From Cyanobium sp. M30B3 (GTDB lineage Bacteria > Cyanobacteriota > Cyanobacteriia > PCC-6307 > Cyanobiaceae), in the NCBI GenBank assembly GCA_018399015.1, contig CP073761.1:310001-374000 (forward strand): a stretch of DNA of 64,000 bases, read 5' to 3'. The notes beneath the pieces were generated by a model, which made no database searches, was not told where the DNA came from, and saw nothing but the letters and a program-made list of their open reading frames with translations. A program made the position numbers and the translations under genes. Below, piece after piece: positions 24,925-33,659 of this stretch. Position 1 is the first letter of the stretch. Every line of letters begins with the position of its first letter.

Positions 24925-25938
24925 TCAGCCCGCCTGCTGCCACTGGCGCAGCAGCTCCTCCACGTCGGCCCGCCCGGGGCTGGGCAGGCGCCGCACCCGG
25001 TCGCCTTCGGCGCTGCCGCCGCTGCCGTCCGGAGCGCGGAAGCCGCACTCCTGCAGCACGGCCTGCCCTTCGGTGCCGGTGAGGAAGGCCACGAAGCGCT
25101 CGCCTTCGCTGCCGCCGCCCACCCCCGCGCCCCGCAGCACGGCGGCCGCCAGCGTCATCTCGATCGTGGGATCGGGCACCAGCAGCCGGTAGCCCCCCGG
25201 CCGCCGCTGCTCCGCCTCGGCGGCCCGCAGCAGCGCGGTCGACTCATACACCAGGGCCACGTCGCCGTCGTTCGGCCCGGCGCTGATGAATTCCCTCAGC
25301 AGGATGTCGGTGGAGCGGGCCGGACGGTACACGGCCCGCTTCAGCTCCGCCACCGAGGCCAGCCCCGGCTGATCGAGGCTCCACAGCGCCAGCACCATCT
25401 GGCCGGAATTGGAGCGCAGCGGATCGGTGGTGCGCAGGTCGAAGCTGCCCCATTCCGCCGGTGCCCCCAGCGCCGACCACTGCCCCGCCGCGACCGCCCG
25501 GCGCAGGGCCTCCCAGGAGAAGCGGCCGCCGGGGAACAGCCGCTCCGCCCGCTCCGGCCACACCACCGCCACCAGCACGGTGCGGGCGATCGGGCGGGGT
25601 GCCTCCAGGAAGGGACGGGGATCGCCCTGGGCGGCGCTGGCGGCCGCGAACGCCTCCAGCTGATCCTGGTTGGCCGGGATCAGCACCCGCGCCCGCTCGG
25701 GGCCGCCCTCGAGGTTGCGGTTCACCATGTCCTGGGCGCCCTGCACCTGCCAGCGCAGGTCGATGCCGGGATGGCGGCGTTCGAACAGCGGTTCCAGCCG
25801 GCGCATCGGCTCCTCCAGCTCCGAACCCACCGCCACCAGCAGCGGCCGCCGCAGCCCGGGCAGGGGCGCAGCGGCCAGCACCACGGCCGCGGCACCGATC
25901 CCCAGGGAGAGGCAACGGCGGCGGGTGATCGCAGGCAC
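24925..25938 (-). CDS. Substrate-binding protein, molybdate/phosphate-type fold, orphan
   Basis: The product is a periplasmic type-2 binding protein. I start at GTG 25938, giving a Tat-like signal PAITRRRCLSLGIGAAAVVL; an ATG at 26025 is in frame but would overlap the divergent gene. The mature part shows PLLVAVGSELEEPMRRLEPL and LRTTDPLRSNSGQMVLALW, resembling the binding-protein half of the divergent VWA fusion (both have RSNSG). No permease or ATPase is adjacent. The two paralogous binding domains facing each other suggest an ancient duplication and shared control. Confidence 0.75.
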   Translation of the reverse strand: MPAITRRRCLSLGIGAAAVVLAAAPLPGLRRPLLVAVGSELEEPMRRLEPLFERRHPGIDLRWQVQGAQDMVNRNLEGGPERARVLIPANQDQLEAFAAASAAQGDPRPFLEAPRPIARTVLVAVVWPERAERLFPGGRFSWEALRRAVAAGQWSALGAPAEWGSFDLRTTDPLRSNSGQMVLALWSLDQPGLASVAELKRAVYRPARSTDILLREFISAGPNDGDVALVYESTALLRAAEAEQRRPGGYRLLVPDPTIEMTLAAAVLRGAGVGGGSEGERFVAFLTGTEGQAVLQECGFRAPDGSGGSAEGDRVRRLPSPGRADVEELLRQWQQAG

Positions 25939-26023
25939 CGTGAGCTCTCGGCGGGAAGGGGGTGGGGAGGGCGCTGACAAGCGCTTCCCGAGCCTCAAGA
26001 ATACGGAGAACCAGGGGCTCGTC

Positions 26024-27736
26024 ATGGCGCCAGCGGAATCTCCACGGGTGTCCCTCCCCGGCGGTCGCTCCGCCCTGCCGGGGCTGCTGGCGCTGTTCGC
26101 CCTGCTGCCGGGCTGTGGCCTGTTGCCGGGGGCCAGCCTTGGAGATCACCATGCTGGTGGGCAGTGCGCTGGATGGCTTCTGCACCGCCGCCGCCCAGGC
26201 GATTGAGCGCGATCCCCCTCGCCTGGCCGACGGCACCCGCGTGCTGCTGCGCTGCCGCTCCGCCGGCAGCGGCGATGTGGTGAACGAGATGGAGGGCCAT
26301 GCCCGCGCCGCGCTCCAGGGCGGCACGGCCGCGGACGACCCCCGCATCCCCACCCTGGTGTCGGTGGATGGGGAGATCTATCTGGAGCTGCTGCGCCACC
26401 GGCTGCAGGCCCTGGCGCCCCAGCGGGAGCTGATTCCCCCCACCGCCGATGCGCCGGCTCTGGCCACCAGCCCGATGGTGCTGATGACCACCCCCGCCCT
26501 GGCCCAGGGCCTGCGCCGCGCCGATCCCTTCCAGGCCCTCGCCCGCTCCAGCGACCACCGCCAGCTCGATCCGGCGGGGCCGCCCCAGCCGATCCGCTTC
26601 GTGCACACCGCCCCCACCCGCTCCAACTCAGGGCTGCAGACCCTGGTGGCGATGTTCGCCGAGGTGTCGGGCAAGCGGCCCGAGCAGCTGGGCCTCGACG
26701 ACGTGCGCGCCGCCGCCCCGGCCGTGGCCGCGATTCAGAAGCATGTGACCCGCTACGGCAGTTCCACCGACGAGCTGGCCCGGGCGATGCAGCGCAACGG
26801 GCTGTTCTGGGCCTCGGTGGGCTCGGTGTACGAGTCGTCGGTGGTGGCCGCCAACAGCCGCCGTGAACCTGGCCAGGACGCCCTGGTGGCGGTGTACCCC
26901 CAGGCCACCTACTCGAGCACCATGCGCGCCATCCTTCCCGCCGCCCCTGGGTGTCGGCCCGGGAGCGGGAGGCGGCGCTGCTGTTGATCGACCGCCTGCA
27001 GCAGCCCGCCCTGCAGCAGCTCGCCGCCGAGCAGGGGCTGCGGCCGGCCAGTCCGGCCGTGCCCGCCAGCCGCGTCACCGCCGCCAACGGCGCCGATCCC
27101 CGCGCCACCTACGACTCCCTGCGCGCCCCGCGGCCGGAGGTGGTGGAGGCGATGATCACCACCTGGCGGGATCTGGTGAAGAAGCCCTCGCGGGTGGCCC
27201 TGGTGGTGGACAGCTCCGGCTCGATGGATGGCACCAAGCTGGCCTCCGCCCAGCGCAGCCTGCAGGCCTACCTCGCCCAGCTCGGCCCTCGCGACATGGT
27301 GGGCCTGATCGATTTCGACAGCGAGGTGCGGGACCCGGTGGTGCTGCGGGGCGGTGCCCAGGACGCCGGCAAGGCAGCCGTGTTCGTGGGCTCCCTGAAG
27401 GCGGAGGGCGGCACCCGCCTGCACGACGCGGTGCTGGCAGGCCGCGACTGGCTGCGCCGCACCCGCCGCAGCGGCGAGATCCTCGCCGTGGTGGTGCTCA
27501 CCGATGGCATCGACTCCGGATCGCGCCTGCCACTGCAGGATCTCCAGGAGGAACTGCGGCGCAGCGGCTTCGGCGGCGATGAGCGCATCGGCGTGTTCAC
27601 CATTGGCTACGGCCGCAGCGGCGAATACGACCCCACCGCGCTGCGCAAGATCGCCGAGAGCAATGGCGGGGAGTTCGTGGAGGGCACGCCGGAGAGCATC
27701 CTGCGCCGGATGGAAGACCTGCAGCTGGCCTTCTGA
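26024..27736 (+). CDS. Lipoprotein with solute-binding and VWA domains (two frame breaks)
   Basis: The gene reads as one protein across two single-base shifts. Frame one starts at ATG 26024 with a lipoprotein-like signal (LLALFALLPGCGLLPG). After a shift near 26135 the binding domain runs from LEITMLVGSALDGFC through HTAPTRSNSGLQTLVAM. After a second shift near 26942 comes the VWA domain with the MIDAS motif DSSGSMDG and LTDGIDSG. Total length about 571 residues, as in cyanobacterial substrate-binding/VWA proteins. VWA domains bind proteins through a metal ion, so it may be an extracytoplasmic sensor or scaffold. The stop overlaps the next ATG (TGATG). The shifts are probably sequence errors, since all three parts are conserved and collinear. 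Confidence 0.72.
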
Positions 27737-28500
27737 TGGTTCGCCGTTCCGCCACCTGGGTTCATGCCTGGGCCAATCCGCTCGACCACCCGCTGGCCGT
27801 GGCCCTGGCCGGGCTGCTGCTGGTGACCCTGGTGCGGTTCACGCCCCTGGGCCTGCCGCTCGCCCTGCTGGTGGCGCTGCCCGCCGCCTGGATCCTGGCC
27901 CTGCTGCGGGATCGGCGCCACCGCCGCGGCGCCCGCCTCAGCGATGGGCGGGTGAGCGCCGGCATCGAGGCCGCCGTGGCCCGGGCCGGGCAGCTCGCCG
28001 GCCAGGCCGCCCTGGTGAGCCGCGAGGCCATGGTGCGCTTTCAGGATCCCGGCCACCTGGAGGCCCTCGGCCTGGTGCAGCTCTGCTGCGAGCGCCTGCG
28101 GGGGCTGCCCGAGCGCATCGATCAGCGCCGGCCCCTGCTGGAATCCGGCGCCGGCGTGCTGCTCTCGGTGGACGATCTCTCCGCCCGCCTGGCCCGGGAG
28201 GAGGAGGCCCTGCAGCGGGAGCGCTCGGCCACCCTGCGGCCGGAGCGGCAGCGGCTGGTGGACCAGCTGCGCCGCAACCTCGACGCCGCCCGGCTGGGGA
28301 TGGACGAGCGCGAGGCGCGGCTGGTGGCGCTCTCCACCCGCCTGGAGCAGGTGGACGGCGGCCTGCGCCACCTGCAGCGGCTGGTGGACCAGCACTGGCC
28401 CAGCAGCGCGGCCACCGATGCCGCCATGGCGGAGGCCATCGCCCCCCTCGACGACGGCCTTGACCAGATCGACCGCCTGCTCGATGCCGGCCAGCGCTGA
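27736..28500 (+). CDS. Membrane-anchored coiled-coil protein
   Basis: I do not recognise this 254-residue protein. Two hydrophobic segments near residues 20-58 are followed by a long charged helical region rich in Arg, Leu and Glu (from about 120 onward), likely coiled coil on the cytoplasmic side. It overlaps the VWA gene stop by one base (TGATG), so translation is probably coupled and the products may work together at the membrane. No catalytic motif is visible. Confidence 0.72.
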   Translation: MVRRSATWVHAWANPLDHPLAVALAGLLLVTLVRFTPLGLPLALLVALPAAWILALLRDRRHRRGARLSDGRVSAGIEAAVARAGQLAGQAALVSREAMVRFQDPGHLEALGLVQLCCERLRGLPERIDQRRPLLESGAGVLLSVDDLSARLAREEEALQRERSATLRPERQRLVDQLRRNLDAARLGMDEREARLVALSTRLEQVDGGLRHLQRLVDQHWPSSAATDAAMAEAIAPLDDGLDQIDRLLDAGQR

Positions 28501-28614
28501 TTCCTGCCGCTGAGCTGGGACGCTGATCTGGGCTGCTGATCCGGGCCGCCTGTCACCCGGCGGAACTGCCAGCCTGGGCAGGCAACCCGCGCGATCGCTC
28601 ACCGGGAGGACGGC

Positions 28615-29793
28615 ATGAAACGCGCCATGGCGGTTCTGATCACGACCCTGCTGCTGGGCGGTGGCTGCGCCCGCGCTGATGCTCCCGCGGCCGCCCCGGC
28701 GATCGAGGCCGTGGATCCCGGCCAGGTGCCGGAGGCCAGCGGCTTCCGCCAAACCGTGCTGGTGCGGGGCCTGGAGCATCCCTGGGGCCTGGCCTGGCTG
28801 CCGGATGGCGACCTGCTGATCACGGAACGGCCCGGTCGCCTGCGGATCGTGCGCGACGGCGTGCTCGACCCGGTGCCGATCACCGGCGTGCCGGAGGTGC
28901 TGGCCGCCGGCCAGGGGGGCCTGCTGGATGTGAGCCTGCACCCCCGCTTCGCCGAGAACCGGCTCGTTTACCTCACCTATGCCGCCGGCAGCCCGGAGGC
29001 CAACCACACCCGGCTGGCCCGGGCCCGCTTCGACGGCCGCGCCCTCAGCCAGCTGGAGGTGATCTACGCGGTGCCGCAGCGCAAGAGCGGCACCCAGCAC
29101 TTCGGCTCCCGTGTGATCTGGCTGCCCGATGAAACCCTGCTGCTGGCCATCGGCGACGGCGGCAACCCGCCGCTGCAGCTGGAGGGCGCCCTGATCCGCG
29201 ACCAGGCCCAGAACCCGGCCAGCGCCCTGGGCAAGATCCTGCGCCTCAACGCCGACGGCAGCCCGGCCGCCGGCAATCCCTTCCAGAGCGATTCCAGCGC
29301 CCTGCCGGAGCTGTGGAGCCTGGGCCACCGCAACATCCAGGGTCTGGCCTACGACCCGGCCGCCGGGCGGGTGTGGGCCAGCGAGCACGGCGCCCGGGGC
29401 GGCGACGAGCTCAACCTGGTGAGCGCCGGTGCCAACCACGGCTGGCCGCTGGTGACCCACAGCCGCGAGTATTTCGGCCCGGAGATCACCGACCGCCGCG
29501 CAGCGGCCGGGATGGTGGATCCCCGCCGCGTCTGGACGCCGGCCATTGCCCCCTCCGGCCTGGCGGTGGCCAGCGGCCGGGTGCCCCAGTGGCGCGGCCA
29601 GATCTTTGCCGGCGGGCTGGTGTCCGCCGATGTGCGCCGGCTGCGCCTGGATCCCCAGGGCCGGGTGCTGGGCGAGGAGCGGATCCCCATCGGCCAGCGG
29701 GTGCGCGATGTACGCGAGGGCCCCGACGGCTTTCTCTATGTGCTCACCGATGCCGCCGCTGATGGACAGCTGATCCGCCTGCAGCCGGGTTGA
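28615..29793 (+). CDS. PQQ-dependent sugar dehydrogenase-like lipoprotein
   Basis: The 392-residue protein has a lipoprotein signal (ITTLLLGGGCA, Cys about 18) and a beta-propeller of the soluble aldose sugar dehydrogenase/Hhip type. It shows LEHPWGLAWLPDGDLLITERPGRL in segments, GQGGLLDVSLHP, TQHFGSRVIW, LWSLGHRNIQGL and GGDELNLVSAGANHGWP, with the conserved Gly, His and Arg residues. These enzymes oxidise aldoses with PQQ as cofactor. PQQ synthesis genes are not present here, so the cofactor would have to be scavenged or the activity differs. It is preceded by a GGGAGG-type ribosome-binding site. Confidence 0.87.
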   Translation: MKRAMAVLITTLLLGGGCARADAPAAAPAIEAVDPGQVPEASGFRQTVLVRGLEHPWGLAWLPDGDLLITERPGRLRIVRDGVLDPVPITGVPEVLAAGQGGLLDVSLHPRFAENRLVYLTYAAGSPEANHTRLARARFDGRALSQLEVIYAVPQRKSGTQHFGSRVIWLPDETLLLAIGDGGNPPLQLEGALIRDQAQNPASALGKILRLNADGSPAAGNPFQSDSSALPELWSLGHRNIQGLAYDPAAGRVWASEHGARGGDELNLVSAGANHGWPLVTHSREYFGPEITDRRAAAGMVDPRRVWTPAIAPSGLAVASGRVPQWRGQIFAGGLVSADVRRLRLDPQGRVLGEERIPIGQRVRDVREGPDGFLYVLTDAAADGQLIRLQPG

Positions 29794-29848
29794 TCGCCCA
29801 GCCCGGCACGACAAACGTTTCGCGCCTTGTGCAGCCAGAGGAACTGCT

Positions 29849-29868
29849 GGTTCGCGGACCCGTGAACC
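29849..29868. repeat. Palindrome shared with the integron attI region
   Basis: GGTTCGCGG-AC-CCGTGAACC differs by one base from the 20-bp palindrome at 16547-16566 next to intI, and the following AC is also shared. It lies 104 bp before the hicB start, at the border where composition becomes AT-rich. Confidence 0.6.
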
Positions 29869-29972
29869 ACAGCTACGTTCTGAAGGCCATCCCTGAAGAC
29901 GCTTGGGACAAAAGAATTGCTGTGAACCAGTCTGCGGCTAAGCAGCTACAATGGGTTGAGGAGGTGACTTCA

Positions 29973-30188
29973 ATGTCTAGACAGTTTGATGTAGTAGTCG
30001 AAAAAGATTCAGAAGGCTTCTTTGTTGCGACCGTCCCTGCTCTTCCCGGTTGCCATACGCAAACTAAATCCTTGGATCAATTAATGGAGCGAATCAAGGA
30101 AGCCATTGAGCTTTGCCTGGAAGTTGCAGGCACTCGTCCTGAGTCGCTTGACTTTGTAGGAGTGCAACGGGTTACCGTAGAAGTGTGA
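29973..30188 (+). CDS. hicB: HicB-type antitoxin
   Basis: The 71-residue protein matches the short HicB fold (FDVVVEKDSEGFFVATVPALPG, then CHTQTKSLDQLMERIKEAI). I start at ATG 29973 because it has a strong GAGGAGGTGA ribosome-binding site; the longer frame back to 29790 is unrelated in composition. HicB neutralises the HicA mRNA interferase, but here hicA is frameshifted. The module is AT-rich in a GC-rich setting, pointing to recent transfer. It overlaps hicA by 4 bp. Confidence 0.85.
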   Translation: MSRQFDVVVEKDSEGFFVATVPALPGCHTQTKSLDQLMERIKEAIELCLEVAGTRPESLDFVGVQRVTVEV

Positions 30189-30414
30189 CGAGATATTCTG
30201 CGATTTCAGGAAAGACTCTCATCGCAGCCTTGAAGAGAATTGGTTTTGAAGAGATCAGGGTAAGAGGGAGCCACCATTTCCTTAAGCACCTGGATGGAAG
30301 GGAAGGGCGACTGTTGTTCCCGTTCATTCGAATGAAACGTTGGGACCTGGCCTCTTGGCAAGCGTCCTTCGTGATGTCAAGCTATCAAGAACTGAATTGC
30401 AACACCTTCTATAA
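30185..30414 (+). pseudogene. hicA: HicA-type toxin, frameshifted
   Basis: The start (TRYSAISGKTLIAALKRIGF, then RVRGSHHFLKHLDG) is a typical HicA double-stranded-RNA-binding fold with the catalytic His in GSHHF. Near 30300-30312 the frame breaks by one missing base. The adjacent frame completes the domain (TVVPVHSNETLGPGLLASVL, then LSRTELQHLL) and stops at 30414. Uninterrupted, it would be about 76 residues, the normal size. The break either inactivates the toxin or is a sequence error like several others in this window. The GTG start overlaps the hicB stop. Confidence 0.8.
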
Positions 30415-30813
30415 CAAACTCAACCGCTGTTCAGCATCAAGATTTAGCGGTCGGGGCCAAAGATGGCAGATGAATGACTGGGCTTCTTCCCGTCGCTGAT
30501 CTTGGGCGTTGTGGCTGGGATGGGCAGTTTCGCGATCAAATCCGACTCTCGCTGTCGCTCCAGTCACCGAGTCTCCATGGCTGTCAGCAGCAATGGCACC
30601 CCATGCAGACGTCCCTGGGGGAAGGGAATCCCATCGCGCAGCAGCGGCTCCTTGCATGATGATCCTCGCCTCAGCGCCAGCGCGGGGCAGCCGCGGAGAT
30701 CCGCCACCGTCATCACCACCGCCATCACCGCCACCTGAGCCGGGCAGGTCCCTTCGGCAGGCCGCCGTTGCCTGTTCGTGGCCGTGGCCGATTGCGCCGG
30801 GGTTTCCTAGCCT
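30415..30813. other. Intergenic region between hicA and the amylase gene
   Basis: About 400 bp. I see no convincing gene: a minus-strand frame here has unconserved, low-complexity sequence. A short hairpin (ACCGCT/AGCGGT, near 30423-30456) just after hicA could be a terminator-like remnant. The region rises in GC back to the genomic level and may hold the amylase promoter. Confidence 0.5.
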
Positions 30814-32502
30814 TTGGCCATGCGCCCCACGCCGGAGCGCCCCATGGGTTCGGGCCCGCGGTTCTCCATTCGCACGCTGTCGAGACGCTGGTTCCTGGCT
30901 GCCATCGCGGGCGCCGCTGGAGCCACCGCCGCGGCGTGCCGGGCCCAGGATCGCCGCCCTTCCCGCACCATTCCCCAGCACAGCCTCAACCCCCGCATGA
31001 CCCCCTCACCCAGTCCCGCGCCGGCCGAGATCAACGGCGTGCTGATGCAGGCCTTCCACTGGTACATCCCGGCGGATGGCGGCCATTGGCGGCGCCTGGA
31101 GCAGCTGGCCCCCGCCCTGGCCCAGGCCGGCATCACGGCCCTGTGGCTGCCGCCGGCCGGCAAGGGCCTGGCCGGCAGTCAGGACGTGGGCTACGGCATC
31201 TACGACCCCTTTGACCTGGGCGAGTTCGATCAGCGCGGCACGGTGGCCACCAAGTACGGCACCCGGGCGGAGTACCTGGCCGCCACGGGCGCCTGCCAGG
31301 CCGCGGGCATCCAGGTGATCGCCGATGCGGTGTTCAACCACCTGATGGGTGCCGACGCCGAGGAGGACTTCAACGCCACCCCCTACGACCCCCACAACCG
31401 CTACCACGCCATGGGCGAGCAGCGGCGGATCCGCGGCTGGACCCACTACAGCTACCCCGTCCGCGCCGGCGCCCACTCGGCGATGCAGTGGCACTGGTGG
31501 CACTTCGACGCCGTGGATTACAACAGCCTCGAGCCCGGCCTGCAGGCGGTGTGGCGGATCGAGGGCAAGGCCTTCGACGACGACGTGGACCTGGAGCGCG
31601 GCAACTACGACTACCTGATGGGCTGCGATCTGGACATCGACCACCCCGAGGTGCGCGATGCCCTCAAACACTGGGGCACCTGGATGCTCGACACGGTGGG
31701 CGTGGACGGCTTCCGGCTCGACGCCATCAAGCACATCAGTGGCGACTTCTTCCCCGACTGGATCGCCCACGTGGAGAGCCACGCCGGCCGGGAGCTGTTC
31801 GTGGTGGGTGAGTACTGGACCTACAACCTCGACACCCTGCTCTGGTACGCCGCCCGCACGAACGGACACGTGCATCTGTTCGACGCGCCCCTGCACCACA
31901 ACTTCCACCTGGCCAGCCGGTCCGGCTCGGGCTACGACCTGCGCCGCCTGCTGGACGGCACCCTGATGCGCCACCTGCCCCACCTGGCCGTGACCCTGGT
32001 GGAGAACCACGACACCCAGCCCCTGCAGGCCCTGGAATCGGTGGTGGAGCCCTGGTTCAAACCCCTGGCCTATGCCTTCATCCTGCTGCGGCGGGAGGGC
32101 TACCCCTGTGTGTTCATGCCCGACTACGAGGGAGCCCAGTACCGCGACCGGGGCCGCGACGGCCAGCAGCACGATGTGGTGCTGGTGAGCCACCGCTGGA
32201 TCCTCGACCGCCTGCTCTCCGCCCGCCGCCACCACGCCTACGGCGAGCAGTACGACTGGTTCGACCACCCCACCTGCATCGGCTGGACCCGGTTGGGCAC
32301 CCCCGCCCATCCCCGCGGCCTGGCCGTGCTGATCAGCACCGGCGGCGAGGGCTGGAAGTGGATGGCCACCGGCAAGCCCCACGCCAGCTACACCGACATC
32401 ACCGAGCACCGCAGCGAGGTGATCCGCACCAACGAGCACGGCTGGGCGGAGTTCCGCTGCCCGGCCGGTTCGCTCTCGGTGTGGGTGGAAACCGCCGACT
32501 GA
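30814..32502 (+). CDS. GH13 alpha-amylase, exported via Tat-like signal
   Basis: The 562-residue protein has a twin-arginine/lipoprotein-like N-terminus (SRRWFLAAIAGAAGATAAAC) followed by a GH13_5-type amylase. The four conserved regions are visible: IADAVFNHL (I), GFRLDAIKH with nucleophile Asp (II), VVGEYW with acid Glu (III) and VENHDTQP (IV). The N-terminal NGVLMQAFHWYIPADGGHW is typical of liquefying bacterial alpha-amylases. It hydrolyses alpha-1,4 glucans. Export is unusual for an enzyme that might use internal glycogen; ATG 30997 would give a cytoplasmic form. I prefer the exported start because the signal features are clear. Confidence 0.88.
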   Translation: MAMRPTPERPMGSGPRFSIRTLSRRWFLAAIAGAAGATAAACRAQDRRPSRTIPQHSLNPRMTPSPSPAPAEINGVLMQAFHWYIPADGGHWRRLEQLAPALAQAGITALWLPPAGKGLAGSQDVGYGIYDPFDLGEFDQRGTVATKYGTRAEYLAATGACQAAGIQVIADAVFNHLMGADAEEDFNATPYDPHNRYHAMGEQRRIRGWTHYSYPVRAGAHSAMQWHWWHFDAVDYNSLEPGLQAVWRIEGKAFDDDVDLERGNYDYLMGCDLDIDHPEVRDALKHWGTWMLDTVGVDGFRLDAIKHISGDFFPDWIAHVESHAGRELFVVGEYWTYNLDTLLWYAARTNGHVHLFDAPLHHNFHLASRSGSGYDLRRLLDGTLMRHLPHLAVTLVENHDTQPLQALESVVEPWFKPLAYAFILLRREGYPCVFMPDYEGAQYRDRGRDGQQHDVVLVSHRWILDRLLSARRHHAYGEQYDWFDHPTCIGWTRLGTPAHPRGLAVLISTGGEGWKWMATGKPHASYTDITEHRSEVIRTNEHGWAEFRCPAGSLSVWVETAD

Positions 32503-32545
32503 AACGGGGCGATCGGCCGCTGCCTACGTTGGACCGGTCTGCCCC

Positions 32546-33640
32546 GTGACCGTGCCTGAAGCCCGCCCCGAGGTGGAGAGCCTGCAGGCCTACAGCGCTC
32601 CGCTGGAGGGTCGGCGCGGCCTGCTCCGCCTCGACTTCAACGAGAACACGGTGGGTCCGAGCCCCCGGGTGCTGGAGGCGCTGCGGGCGATTCCCGCCGA
32701 GCAGATCGCCATCTATCCGGAGTACGACGGCTTGCGCGAGGCGGTGGTGGCCAACCTCAGCGCCGCAGGCCTGCGCCAGCCCCTGCAGCCAGACCAGATC
32801 GGCCTGTTCAACGGGGTGGATGCGGCCATCCACGCCATCTTTCATGCCTATGGCGACCGGGGCGACACCCTGCTCACCACCTGCCCCACCTTCGGCTATT
32901 ACACCCCCTGTGCCCAGATGCAGGGCATGGCGATCGAGGCGATTCCCTACCGGTTGCCGGATTTCGCCTTTCCGCTCGAGGAGATCCGCGCTGCTCTCCA
33001 GGGCCGGCCGCGCCTTCTGTTGATCTGCAATCCCAACAACCCCACCGGCACTCGCCTGGCGCCCGAGCCCATCCTCGAGCTGGCGGCTGCGGCGCCCCAA
33101 ACCCTGGTGGTGGTGGATGAGCTGTATGAGGCCTTCACCGGCGACAGCGTGTTGCCCATGGCCGATTTCAGTGCCACTGCCAACCTGGTGGTGCTGCGCT
33201 CCCTGGCCAAGACCGCCGGGCTCGCGGGGCTGCGCATCGGCTTCGCCATAGGCGCGGCGCCGGTGGTTGATCGCATCAGCCGGGTCACCGGCCCTTACGA
33301 CATCAACAGCTTTGCGGTGACCGCCGCCCATGCAGCCCTGGCGGATCAGGCCTACACCGATGCCTATGTGGCCGAGGTGCGGCGGGCCCGCCACTGGCTT
33401 GTGCAGCAGTTGCAGGCGGCCGGTGTGCGCCACCATGCCGGCGGCGGCAACTACCTGCTGATCTGGCCTGAGTGTCCTGTGGCGGAGGTGGAGGGGCGTC
33501 TCCGAGCGGCCGGCATTCTCGTGCGTTCGATGGCGAGCAAGCCGCTGATCGATGGTTCGCTGCGGGTGAGCATTGGCACCTCGGAGCAGATGGAGCGCTT
33601 CTGGCAGGCCTGCCGGGAGGTTATGGCTGCCCCACCCTGA
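32546..33640 (+). CDS. hisC: Histidinol-phosphate aminotransferase family
   Basis: The 364-residue PLP aminotransferase (fold type I) shows LDFNENTVGPSP at the N-terminus, CNPNNPTGT, VVDELYEAF and the cofactor lysine in RSLAKTAGLAGLRIGF, all of the HisC type. It converts imidazole-acetol phosphate and glutamate to histidinol phosphate. The start is GTG 32546, 44 bp after the amylase. Cyanobacteria often carry HisC paralogues used for aromatic amino acids or cobalamin, so histidine synthesis is likely but not certain. Confidence 0.85.
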   Translation: MTVPEARPEVESLQAYSAPLEGRRGLLRLDFNENTVGPSPRVLEALRAIPAEQIAIYPEYDGLREAVVANLSAAGLRQPLQPDQIGLFNGVDAAIHAIFHAYGDRGDTLLTTCPTFGYYTPCAQMQGMAIEAIPYRLPDFAFPLEEIRAALQGRPRLLLICNPNNPTGTRLAPEPILELAAAAPQTLVVVDELYEAFTGDSVLPMADFSATANLVVLRSLAKTAGLAGLRIGFAIGAAPVVDRISRVTGPYDINSFAVTAAHAALADQAYTDAYVAEVRRARHWLVQQLQAAGVRHHAGGGNYLLIWPECPVAEVEGRLRAAGILVRSMASKPLIDGSLRVSIGTSEQMERFWQACREVMAAPP

Positions 33641-33659
33641 TCCTGGGTGCGTGGCGACC

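Noticed and set aside
29790..29972. Longer 132-residue form of HicB
   Set aside because: The extra N-terminus is unrelated to HicB and a near-ideal ribosome-binding site precedes the ATG at 29973.
30409..30981. 190-codon minus-strand frame downstream of hicA
   Set aside because: It is a low-complexity Gly/Arg product overlapping the amylase start; no motif supports it.
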